Positions 1 to 6,987 of a stretch of DNA of 18,090 nucleotides are shown piece after piece. The stretch comes from Ignavibacteria bacterium (GTDB lineage: Bacteria > Bacteroidota > Ignavibacteria > Ignavibacteriales > Melioribacteraceae). The stretch is taken from the NCBI GenBank assembly GCA_027347545.1, contig DAIEQT010000090.1:1-18090 (forward strand), given 5' to 3'. The notes under the pieces are model-generated. The model searched no databases, had not been told where the DNA came from, and saw only the letters and a list, made by a program, of their open reading frames with translations. Within the stretch, counting starts at the first letter, position 1. Each line of letters starts with the position of its first letter. The translations under genes were made by a program, and so were the position numbers.

Positions 1-2
1 TA

Positions 3-1799
3 GAAGTAATAACGCCTAATCAAAAACTTAATCTAGCATACGAATATGGAAAAGTTGCACTCAATAATTTAGTTGTAGATAATGCTACGATAGGCAAAGG
101 GCTTGTAGCCGGTTATGGATTAAGCGGCGGCGGTGGTCGCCCCGGATTTGCATGGTACTTTGGCGGCGATGCATTTATCAACACACTTGCGATGAATACA
201 TACGGAGATTATTCAACTGTAAAAGATGCGCTAGTCTTTACGCAGAAATGGCAGCGGCAAGCTAATTTTCCGATTCGCAAAAAAAACGCAATAGATAAAC
301 CAACTGATATTGGCAAAATGTCTCACGAACTATCTCAAAGCGATGGCTTGATTGATTGGTGGAACGATTATCACTATGGATACAATCATGCGGATACTAC
401 TCCGTGGTATCTTGTTGCTATGGGAGATTATTTAAGAAAGAGCGGCGATGTTGAGTTTGTAAAACAAAACTGGAAATCAATTGTGCAAGCATACAATTGG
501 TGTAAAAGCAAAGACAGCAATGGCGATGGTTTGATGGATTTGCGCGGCGCAGGACTGGGAGTTTTGGAGTTTGGTTCGCTTGTGAAAATATTTAATGATA
601 ACTACACTCAAAGTTTGTGGACGCAAGCTATCAAAGAAGTTAAACTGATGGCGAGCTATTGCAATGATAAAGAAATTGAGGCTGACGCTGAAAAATCTTT
701 TGCTGTTGTACAAAAAGCGCTGGAAAAAATTTATTGGGTTGAAGATCTGGGATTTTACAGCTTTGGTGCTGCGGAAGATGGTAAGCAAGTCAGAGACAAA
801 AATATTTACTCGGCAACCCCGATTCTTTTTGGTTTATACGATGCCAAGAAAAGTGAGAGCACAATTAAGCAGTTTAACGAAAGCGATATGGTAACAGATT
901 GGGGAATCCGTAATTTGAGTAATAAGTCATCAATGTACGAGTCGACAAATTATAATTACGGAACAATCTGGCCGTTTACTTCCTTCTTTATTGGTGCAGC
1001 GCAATTTGCAACGCACTTTAACTTGCAAGGTTATCAAACTGTTCGAAACACAGCGAAGCATGCATTTGATTATGGATTGGGAATATTACCGGAAGTTTTT
1101 TCCGGCGATATAAATACTAAGCTAGGAGAAGCTTATCATAATCAAGGATTTAGCGTAAGCGGTTATGTTTTTCCAATGGTACGCGGCTTGCTTGGTTTAG
1201 ATGTTAACGCGTTGAACAATAAAATTTCATTTGCGCCAAAGCTTCCCGCAGATTGGAAATATCTGAAGGTTAACAATGCCAAGATTGGTTCCTCAAGCGT
1301 TGATTTTGATCTAAAAATAGATAAAACCGAAATGGAATTGTCAGTTAAGAAAATCGGCGGTAAAAATATCCAGATAGAGTTCTTACCGGAGCTTCCACTA
1401 GGAACCGAAATAATTTCGGCAAAAGTTAACCAGAATACTGTCGCATCAAAAATAATTCACAACAGCCAATCAGAACAATTAAGTATCACACTCGATCTAG
1501 AAAGCGAGAGTGTAGTTACGGTAGAATATAAACCTACAGTAGTGATTTACTTGTTAGAGAATGCAACACCAATTGGTGCCACTAACGAAGGAATTAAAAT
1601 TGTTTCTCAAGAACTCGATGGAAAGACTCTTTCAATATTTTGTGAGGTTAAACAAAACCGCGAATATGAACTTGGAGTGTTAAACGGAGAATTAATTAAA
1701 TCGGTAGAAGGTGCTGAATACAAAAACGGAAAGCTGTTGGTTAAAAACATTGGTGATGAAAAAAGTTTTGTAAAACACAAGATCGAAATCATTTTATAG
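3..1799 (+). CDS. Glycogen-debranching-type glycosidase (amylo-alpha-1,6-glucosidase / six-hairpin family), 5' end outside window
   Basis: The frame is open from the first bases of the window, so 598 residues of a longer protein are seen; the ATG at 192 is internal. The segment encoded at about 138-185 (RPGFAWYFGGDAFIN) and the one from about 318 (GKMSHE, then YHYGYNHADTTPWYL) match the (alpha/alpha)6-barrel of glycogen-debranching and GH63/GH133-like glycosidases, which hydrolyse alpha-glucosidic branch or terminal linkages. SKDSNGDGLMDLRG resembles the usual loop after the third barrel helix pair. From about codon 405 onward the chain becomes beta-rich (KVNNAKIGSSSVDFDLKID and beyond), as in the C-terminal beta-sandwich of these enzymes. 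No catalytic acid can be assigned securely by eye, and the signal peptide or N-terminal domain lies outside the window. The family call is firm; substrate and linkage are inference. Confidence 0.8.
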   Translation, partial: EVITPNQKLNLAYEYGKVALNNLVVDNATIGKGLVAGYGLSGGGGRPGFAWYFGGDAFINTLAMNTYGDYSTVKDALVFTQKWQRQANFPIRKKNAIDKPTDIGKMSHELSQSDGLIDWWNDYHYGYNHADTTPWYLVAMGDYLRKSGDVEFVKQNWKSIVQAYNWCKSKDSNGDGLMDLRGAGLGVLEFGSLVKIFNDNYTQSLWTQAIKEVKLMASYCNDKEIEADAEKSFAVVQKALEKIYWVEDLGFYSFGAAEDGKQVRDKNIYSATPILFGLYDAKKSESTIKQFNESDMVTDWGIRNLSNKSSMYESTNYNYGTIWPFTSFFIGAAQFATHFNLQGYQTVRNTAKHAFDYGLGILPEVFSGDINTKLGEAYHNQGFSVSGYVFPMVRGLLGLDVNALNNKISFAPKLPADWKYLKVNNAKIGSSSVDFDLKIDKTEMELSVKKIGGKNIQIEFLPELPLGTEIISAKVNQNTVASKIIHNSQSEQLSITLDLESESVVTVEYKPTVVIYLLENATPIGATNEGIKIVSQELDGKTLSIFCEVKQNREYELGVLNGELIKSVEGAEYKNGKLLVKNIGDEKSFVKHKIEIIL

Positions 1800-1800
1800 A

Positions 1801-1864
1801 AAAAAATATTTTTCTTGTTGACTTTTATTCGAGCAAAATATTTTCCAAATAAAAAATATTTTTT
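1801..1864. repeat. Two A/T palindromes spaced 50 bp
   Basis: Just after the glycosidase stop lie two near-identical blocks, A(6)TAT(5) at 1801-1813 and A(6)TAT(6) at 1851-1864. Each contains a perfect palindrome and each is followed by CTTRTT. The repeat distance is exactly 50 bp, about five helical turns. The block could be a weak terminator for the glycosidase or an AT-rich curved or protein-binding region upstream of the next gene. No clear -35/-10 pair was found. Confidence 0.4.
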
Positions 1865-1944
1865 CTTATTAGGAATAAAAAAACATTTTTAATATGTTGA
1901 CTCAAGATAAATTAAAAGCTCACCACACTTTTAATTAGAGATTA

Positions 1945-2154
1945 ATGTTACAAATTACACTTGAACCCCAAGATCAAATAGTACAAAATCCATCGCGCAA
2001 GAGTAACGATTGGGATTTTAAATTGAAGGTAATTCGTGAGGGAGACCTTACTGAACTACGGGTTTGTTTTGAAGATTCGCAAGACTCCGGTACAACAGAT
2101 AATTTTAATTCCGTTGATGGCGGGCAAGAGGGACAAAACAAAACTCTTCTTTAA
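1945..2154 (+). CDS. Doubtful 69-aa hypothetical protein
   Basis: This is an ATG-to-stop frame of 69 codons in the gap between the glycosidase and the acetyltransferase. It is hydrophilic and acidic, with no signal peptide, membrane segment or recognisable motif; its end (FEDSQDSGTTDNFNS and on) looks disordered. Upstream (AGAGATTA then ATG) there is only a poor ribosome binding site. Codon choice is similar to that of neighbouring genes, which is the main reason to list it. It may instead be non-coding or a decayed gene. No function is proposed. Confidence 0.3.
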   Translation: MLQITLEPQDQIVQNPSRKSNDWDFKLKVIREGDLTELRVCFEDSQDSGTTDNFNSVDGGQEGQNKTLL

Positions 2155-2216
2155 AATCTTTAACGCACGATAGGATTACGTAACCAACTATACCTTATTC
2201 TAAAAGATGCAAGGTT

Positions 2217-3371
2217 ATGGAAAAACAATCGGATCGTTTGTTGTCGCTTGATATTTTCCGCGGTTTAACTATTGCGGGAATGATTTTAGTGAACAATCCT
2301 GGTGACTGGGGAAATATTTATCCCGCACTTGAACACGCCAAATGGAACGGATGTACACCAACTGATCTTGTCTTTCCTTTTTTCCTTTTTATAGTAGGCG
2401 TTTCAATTAAGTTGTCTCTTTCTAAACGAAAGGAAAGGGGAGACAATCAAAACAAATTGATGATACAAATATTTAGGCGCAGCTTGCTCATTTTTGTTAT
2501 CGGTATTGCTCTCGGTGGATTTCCCACATATAATTTTTCTATTATTCGCATTCCCGGAGTGCTTCAGAGAATTGCGCTTGTCTATTTAATAGCGTCATTT
2601 ATATATCTTAAAACTGGTTGGAAAACACAAGCGATTCTTGCAACTGTATTTCTCTTTGTTTACTGGGCTTTGGTTACTATAATTCCAGTACCGGGTATTG
2701 GCGCGCCGGATTTAACCCAGCCAACAATAATTGATAAACTAACAAATAAAGAAATTGCGCCTAATCTTGTTGCATGGCTTGATAATCAAATACTATCTGG
2801 TCATCTTTGGCGGCAATCAAAAATTTGGGACCCGGAAGGATTGCTTAGCACACTTCCGGCTATATCTACTGGCTTACTGGGAATACTTCTCGGAACGTTT
2901 CTAAAAAGCGGATTGGATAAGACACAAAAAGTTAGCTGGATTTTCTTCTTTGGGAATGTTGGTCTAATTACCGGAATTATTTGGGATATGTATTTCCCAA
3001 TGAACAAAGCATTGTGGACTAGTTCTTATGTCGTATTTACTGCTGGAATGGCTCTTCATTTTTTTGCGATGTGTTACTGGCTTGCCGATATAAAACAAAT
3101 TACATGGTGGATAAAGCCGTTTGTAGTTTACGGCACAAACGCCATAACAGTTTATGTTCTCTCCGGATTAGTAGGGGTGCTGTTATCAAGAATTAGTTGG
3201 ACGGATGCTACTGGTGCAAGTGTTTCCGTTAAGTCATTTTTATATCACACATTTTTCACTCCATTTTTATCACCTATAAACGCCTCACTCGCATGGGCGC
3301 TGTTTTATGTTTTGTTTTGGCTTGGCATTATGTGGATTTTCTATAAGAAGAAAATTTTCTTAAAGGTATAA
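2217..3371 (+). CDS. HGSNAT/NagX-like membrane acyltransferase (DUF5009 type)
   Basis: This is a 384-residue polytopic membrane protein. Its N-terminus, RLLSLDIFRGLTIAGMI followed by VNNPGDWG, and the next motif HAKWNGCTPTDLVFPFFLF are the hallmark of bacterial relatives of heparan-alpha-glucosaminide N-acetyltransferase. In the animal enzyme the His of the HAxWNG motif accepts the acetyl group from cytoplasmic acetyl-CoA and passes it to glucosamine; here that residue is His40. About ten hydrophobic segments follow, ending in a short basic tail (FYKKKIFLKV), as expected for the family. The first Met is the natural start because the conserved MEKQSDRLLSLD segment begins there; the ribosome binding site (GCAAGG) is weak. 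The upstream glycosidase suggests sugar metabolism, so acetylation of an amino sugar or cell-surface glycan is plausible, but the substrate is not visible in the sequence. Confidence 0.88.
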   Translation: MEKQSDRLLSLDIFRGLTIAGMILVNNPGDWGNIYPALEHAKWNGCTPTDLVFPFFLFIVGVSIKLSLSKRKERGDNQNKLMIQIFRRSLLIFVIGIALGGFPTYNFSIIRIPGVLQRIALVYLIASFIYLKTGWKTQAILATVFLFVYWALVTIIPVPGIGAPDLTQPTIIDKLTNKEIAPNLVAWLDNQILSGHLWRQSKIWDPEGLLSTLPAISTGLLGILLGTFLKSGLDKTQKVSWIFFFGNVGLITGIIWDMYFPMNKALWTSSYVVFTAGMALHFFAMCYWLADIKQITWWIKPFVVYGTNAITVYVLSGLVGVLLSRISWTDATGASVSVKSFLYHTFFTPFLSPINASLAWALFYVLFWLGIMWIFYKKKIFLKV

Positions 3372-3445
3372 TTCATCTCTGCATAGCAATCTAACGGAAC
3401 AAACGAAGCTCTTCATTCATCTAAAATTGAAAGAGGAGAAAAGTC

Positions 3446-3688
3446 ATGGCTACAGAATTCAAACTAAATGCAAAAGAATTGCTTGCTAAGATCGAAGAGC
3501 TTATTAAAGAAGGCAACGCACGCAGAATCATCATCAAAGATGAAAAAGGAAGAACATACATAGAAATTCCGGTAACGATTGGAGTTATTGGAGTTGTGCT
3601 TGCGCCAATTTTAGCGGCTGTTGCTGCAATTGCAACGTTAGCTTCAAACTTTACTGTTGAAGTAATAAAGCTCGAAGATCAAGATTAA
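3446..3688 (+). CDS. DUF4342 domain protein, small membrane-associated
   Basis: This 80-residue protein is preceded by a strong ribosome binding site (AGAGGAGA, 8 nt before ATG). Residues about 6-30 form a charged amphipathic helix (LNAKELLAKIEELIKEGNA). A short beta segment follows (RRIIIKDEKGRTYIEIPV), then a Gly/Ala/Val-rich hydrophobic stretch of about 30 residues, and an acidic tail. This order (helix, KxxGxTYxEIPV-like strand, hydrophobic hairpin) is that of DUF4342, a widespread family of unknown function often found as a small stand-alone protein. It stands alone here, 74 bp after the acyltransferase and convergent with the PAS gene 11 bp away. The family call is recognition by eye; the role is unknown. 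Confidence 0.75.
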   Translation: MATEFKLNAKELLAKIEELIKEGNARRIIIKDEKGRTYIEIPVTIGVIGVVLAPILAAVAAIATLASNFTVEVIKLEDQD

Positions 3689-3699
3689 TTACAGCCTAA

Positions 3700-4032
3700 T
3701 TATGAACGGACATGATGCGGCATGTCAAAAGGAATTTCGATTGAGAATTCTACTAATCCTTTGAGCTCACCGTATTCATACCAAGGTGTTTGATGAATTA
3801 ATTTCTTTTTCCCGGCTTTCTCAATTGTATATGTATTCGGCTTTTGTTCAGCAATAATCTGTTTGATTTTTTCGTTTGATTCATTCGAATGACAAGCAAA
3901 CAAATTTTGTCCTACAAGTTGATAACCACCGTCATCTTTAAAAACTTCGGCAGATTTCTCGTTCATATAAATTATTTTTCCATCAAGATCGCAAATCGTA
4001 ATTGCGGAAGGTAATTCTTTTGCCCAATTCAT
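3700..4032 (-). CDS. Single-domain PAS protein downstream of TonB receptor
   Basis: The 110-residue product is essentially one PAS domain: MNWAKELPSAITICDLDGKI, then IYMNEKSAEVF with a conserved Asn, a GQNLFACH turn, the helix NEKIKQII, and the terminal strands (KKKLIHQTPWYEYGELKGL, FSIEIPF). It has no kinase, HTH or membrane part. The frame extends to a TTG at 4065, which would overlap the receptor gene by 17 nt. I chose the internal ATG at 4032 because the MxWAKELPxAI segment is where similar small PAS proteins start and because it begins 16 nt after the receptor stop. It is probably translated from the receptor mRNA. PAS domains bind small ligands, heme or flavin, or partner proteins. No cofactor residue is certain, although Cys and His in FACHSN are candidates. 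Confidence 0.75.
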   Translation of the reverse strand: MNWAKELPSAITICDLDGKIIYMNEKSAEVFKDDGGYQLVGQNLFACHSNESNEKIKQIIAEQKPNTYTIEKAGKKKLIHQTPWYEYGELKGLVEFSIEIPFDMPHHVRS

Positions 4033-4048
4033 TTTTAATCCGTATTTG

Positions 4049-6208
4049 TTAGAAGAATAGCTCAAAGCTGAGTGAGTAATTTCGTATTGGAGCCAAATTG
4101 CCGATAAACTCCGTATAGTTATAGTTAAATATATTTTTAGCGTTTATAAAAACCTTTGCCGGTACATTCATAATAAAAAAGTTGTAGCCCGCCATTAAAT
4201 CCGTAACATATATTGGAACTCTCATATCGCCATCTACAACAATAAGCAGCATAAGCGGATCAATCTCTTCGGTTCTGCTTAAATAGCGGAAATCAATTCC
4301 TAACTCAAACTGATTTGGATAAACCCGTAGGTTGGTATAAACAGTATTGCGCGGGCGGTACTTCATGGATTTATTTTTTGCAATATCTCGGGACCACATG
4401 TAATTATATCCAATAGAAAATGTTAAAGTTGACGGAATGATATTCCAATCGCTCACTAGCTCTAATCCTTGAATTCTAGCCTCAGGAATATTTATGAATT
4501 GAATATCGTTGCCGTTTTCGGTGAAGTTTGGCTCAATAAAATTTTTGAATTCATTTTGATAAAACGCCGCATCCAGAGAAATGTCTCTCATCATGTAATG
4601 CATTCCAACTTCAAAAGAAAAACTTGTTTCGTAAGTAAGGTTCGGATTTTCAATTACACTAACGCCACCGCCTATGGCGGTACTTGTAAAAACCTCAGAT
4701 GGCGTTGGCGCTCGGAAGCCTGTGCCAACTGATGCGCGCAAAATTAAGTCGTTGGTAAATTTATAATTTAATCCAGCTCGGGGAGTGACAGCATTTTTCC
4801 CGTTTGTTGTATTAATCTTTATGTAATCATATCGGAAGCCGGCGGTCAAAATTAAATCCGGTATTCCTTTGTATTCTGCTTGAGCATAACCAGCGCCGCC
4901 AAAGAAGGTTGGGTTTTTAAAAATATTTGAGGCAACATTTGCGTGTGAGATTTCCATTCCCCCGGTGATGAAGAATTCGTTAGAAGCTTTATAGTTTACT
5001 AGTACTTCTCCGCGAAGAAGATCGGCTGTTGAAGTTGTAACTTCTAAACCGTAGCCAGTAAACTTTGTCCTGTAATAGCTGGCTTTGAACTCTGAAGTCA
5101 ATTCATCGCTAAAATGATGATGATAAATCAATCCGGTAAAAATTCTATTTGATTTAACGATGTTGCCGTTGTCTTCATCCTTTGGAACAAGCGCGTTGCG
5201 TGAATCTTTCCAGTAAAGAAAATTGCCCCGATTCATTGAAAGATAATTAGCAAAAAAAATTAACTTGTTTTCTTTCGTTAAATCGTAATTCAACTTAACA
5301 TAGACAAGGTAACGCTTGGTGAAATCGTTTTGACGGTAACTGTCATTATCAAATTTTTTGAAAGAGAAAGTGTAACCAAGGTTCTCGTAAGAGTTTGAAT
5401 GAGTTAGCTCCGCGCCGTAAAACTGTCTGAATGAACTGTTCCAATCCCAAACATCATAAGTTGGTTTATCGTATACGCCAAAGTAACTTCTAAAATTTGT
5501 GATCGGCTTTTTAACAGAACTCTTAGTTATAATATTGATTACACCGCCAATTGCTGTTGAACCGTATAGCGAGCTTGCCGGTCCTTTAATAATTTCAATG
5601 CGCTCTATATCAGCAACCGGAATCATTTCCCAGACAATATCGCCGTTATCTCCAGAGTACATTGGCAAGCCATTAAGAGCTACCAAAACTCTTGCACCTG
5701 CGCCCTTGCTGTATCCGCTTGAGCCGCGAATGCTTACTTGTTCAAGATTCATTTGAACTCCCGGAACGTAACGGAGAAGATCATCAAAAGTGAGATGATT
5801 TCTTTTGCTTATCACTTCCGGCTGAAGTACTGCAGTGCTAACTGTTAAATCTTGAACACGTTGTTCATACTTTCCCGCGCTTACAATAATCTGCTCGGTT
5901 TGAATTAATGCTTCAGTCAAAATAATAGTTATGGCTTTTGTTGATTCATTTATCAAAATGTTATTTAAAGTCTTCCTCTCATAACTGATTGCCGAAACTT
6001 GGATGCTGTATGTTCCTTCCGGCAAGTTTTTTATTTCGAAGTTTCCATTTTCATCTGCAGAAGCGCCTCGAACTGTTCCAACAATTAAAACACTTGCGCC
6101 AAAAACCGGTTGTCCTTTTTCGTTTATAACTTTGCCGGTAAGTATTCCGGTTTGTGCAGTTATAAAAACTAGAGGGAATAAAAACAGTATTAGAAAAATA
6201 TTTTTCAT
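4049..6208 (-). CDS. TonB-dependent outer-membrane receptor with N-terminal carboxypeptidase-regulatory-like domain
   Basis: This 719-residue protein has a Sec signal peptide (MKNIFLILFLFPLVFITAQ), then a CarboxypepD_reg-like domain at about 22-95 (LTGKVINEKGQPVFGASVLI through EGTYSIQVSAISYE). A TonB plug domain follows at about 105-230, with LLRYVPGVQ, VSIRGSSG, IPVADIERIEIIKGPASSLYG and AIGGVINIITK. A 22-strand beta barrel runs to the C-terminus, which ends in an aromatic pair (SLSFELFF) as needed for outer-membrane insertion. The length is normal for this family. It takes up a ligand across the outer membrane using TonB/ExbBD energy. The start is supported by AAGGAAT a few bases upstream. 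A lipoprotein gene lies upstream on the same strand and a PAS gene follows directly, so a three-gene unit is likely. No SusD partner is present, so a polysaccharide SusC/D system is not supported; the substrate (metal chelate, vitamin or other) is unknown. Confidence 0.92.
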   Translation of the reverse strand: MKNIFLILFLFPLVFITAQTGILTGKVINEKGQPVFGASVLIVGTVRGASADENGNFEIKNLPEGTYSIQVSAISYERKTLNNILINESTKAITIILTEALIQTEQIIVSAGKYEQRVQDLTVSTAVLQPEVISKRNHLTFDDLLRYVPGVQMNLEQVSIRGSSGYSKGAGARVLVALNGLPMYSGDNGDIVWEMIPVADIERIEIIKGPASSLYGSTAIGGVINIITKSSVKKPITNFRSYFGVYDKPTYDVWDWNSSFRQFYGAELTHSNSYENLGYTFSFKKFDNDSYRQNDFTKRYLVYVKLNYDLTKENKLIFFANYLSMNRGNFLYWKDSRNALVPKDEDNGNIVKSNRIFTGLIYHHHFSDELTSEFKASYYRTKFTGYGLEVTTSTADLLRGEVLVNYKASNEFFITGGMEISHANVASNIFKNPTFFGGAGYAQAEYKGIPDLILTAGFRYDYIKINTTNGKNAVTPRAGLNYKFTNDLILRASVGTGFRAPTPSEVFTSTAIGGGVSVIENPNLTYETSFSFEVGMHYMMRDISLDAAFYQNEFKNFIEPNFTENGNDIQFINIPEARIQGLELVSDWNIIPSTLTFSIGYNYMWSRDIAKNKSMKYRPRNTVYTNLRVYPNQFELGIDFRYLSRTEEIDPLMLLIVVDGDMRVPIYVTDLMAGYNFFIMNVPAKVFINAKNIFNYNYTEFIGNLAPIRNYSLSFELFF

Positions 6209-6270
6209 TACAATTCCTTATCCAATTGTATATGAATTATTGTGCTGAATAATTCTAAATTCTCAATTCC

Positions 6271-6330
6271 TCGCCTCGCTTGATCCGCCTCGGCAAGCCA
6301 AAGGCGCGACGGGCGCGAGTCGAAGCGGGT
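6271..6330. repeat. GC-rich palindromic intergenic island
   Basis: The 60 nt hold 42 G/C bases (70 %) in an otherwise AT-rich region between the lipoprotein and TonB genes. Inside, CGCCT at 6286-6290 pairs with AGGCG at 6302-6306, and GGC pairs with GCC within that loop, giving a compact hairpin. Outer segments near 6275-6288 and 6311-6328 are an imperfect inverted repeat. No T-run follows on either strand, so it is not a standard terminator. It could be a REP-like element or an mRNA processing or attenuation structure inside the lipoprotein-receptor transcript. Confidence 0.55.
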
Positions 6331-6341
6331 CAATTCTCAAA

Positions 6342-6848
6342 TTACATCGGCGGCTGTGGCGGGGGATTATTAAAATCCACAGTAATGTTTACATTCGCTG
6401 TAGTTTTGCCCGTATTGATTATCATAGCTTTGGGTTTAGACTGATCGCCCGATTCGCAATACACTCCAACTACTGTCCAATCGGCACGGATAAGAGTAAG
6501 TTCCGGAGTTTTGGATTGGGCAACAACAATATATTTATGACTTCCCGGCGTAATTGAAAAAATTGGGCTGAATTGCATGTCCGAAGAGTTATAAGAGAAT
6601 TCTTTTGTTCCGTAAGGAATTGAATCTAGCACAAAACTTAAGTTGGCCGCGGAAAAATCGTTAACACTTCGTATTGGTTCCTTAAATACAACTAAGTGTG
6701 TTCTTTTAATTCCGGCAAGCCAGCCACCTTTAAAAACTATTTTTCCACTAAATGCACTTTTTCCTTCAACCGGTTCAATCCCTTTATCGCAAGAAATCAT
6801 TAAAACGGTTAAACCCAGAACTGAAATAAGAGTCAATAGTTTACTCAT
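6342..6848 (-). CDS. Putative lipoprotein, function unknown
   Basis: The 168-residue product starts at the ATG at 6848, preceded by AAGGATAG, a good ribosome binding site. A longer in-frame start exists at 6899, but the signal sequence begins at 6848. The N-terminus is lipoprotein-like: MSKLLTLISVLGLTVLMISC, with Cys20 the likely lipidated residue; Met at -3 makes the lipobox non-standard. The mature part looks all-beta (FSGKIVFKGGWLAG, THLVVFKEPI, KEFSYNSSD, ITPGSHKYIVVAQSK, TTANVNITVDF) and ends in a proline-rich PPPQPPM tail. I do not recognise the family. The TonB receptor gene follows 133 bp downstream on the same strand, so it may be a surface or periplasmic-face partner of the receptor. 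The two-component kinase gene is divergent across a 139-bp intergenic region. Confidence 0.75.
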   Translation of the reverse strand: MSKLLTLISVLGLTVLMISCDKGIEPVEGKSAFSGKIVFKGGWLAGIKRTHLVVFKEPIRSVNDFSAANLSFVLDSIPYGTKEFSYNSSDMQFSPIFSITPGSHKYIVVAQSKTPELTLIRADWTVVGVYCESGDQSKPKAMIINTGKTTANVNITVDFNNPPPQPPM

Positions 6849-6987
6849 AAAACTATCCTTTGCTTGCACGTCTAAAATATAATAGAACTTGAGCTTCAAT
6901 CATAAAAAAATCTATTGTGTGAAAATGGAATATTAATTAAGTAGATTTTATTTGCCTTAATTCGCATACTTGCTAAAAGATTAACTA
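6849..6987. promoter_or_regulatory. Divergent intergenic region between lipoprotein and sensor kinase
   Basis: The 139 bp must contain promoters for both directions: the lipoprotein/TonB/PAS unit leftward and the kinase/regulator pair rightward. It is AT-rich, with an imperfect palindrome TTGAGCTTCAA at about 6889-6899 and TTAATTAA near 6934. TTTATTTG around 6946-6954 is one base off the Bacteroidota TAnnTTTG -7 element. No definite promoter can be assigned. Confidence 0.35.

Noticed and set aside
477..788. 103-codon antisense frame in the glycosidase gene
   Set aside because: The sense strand codes for conserved glycosidase segments; the antisense frame has no ribosome binding site or domain.
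1817..1902. GTTGACT motifs (1817 and 1896) as sigma-70 -35 boxes
   Set aside because: No acceptable -10 hexamer at 16-18 nt from either copy.
3709..3726. GACATG/CATGTC hairpin as terminator of the PAS gene
   Set aside because: It has a 6-bp stem within the coding 3' end and no T-run on the minus strand; too weak to call.
4033..4065. TTG-initiated N-terminal extension of the PAS protein overlapping the TonB gene
   Set aside because: The PAS segment begins at the internal ATG at 4032; the extra 11 residues are encoded largely by the 3' end of the receptor gene.
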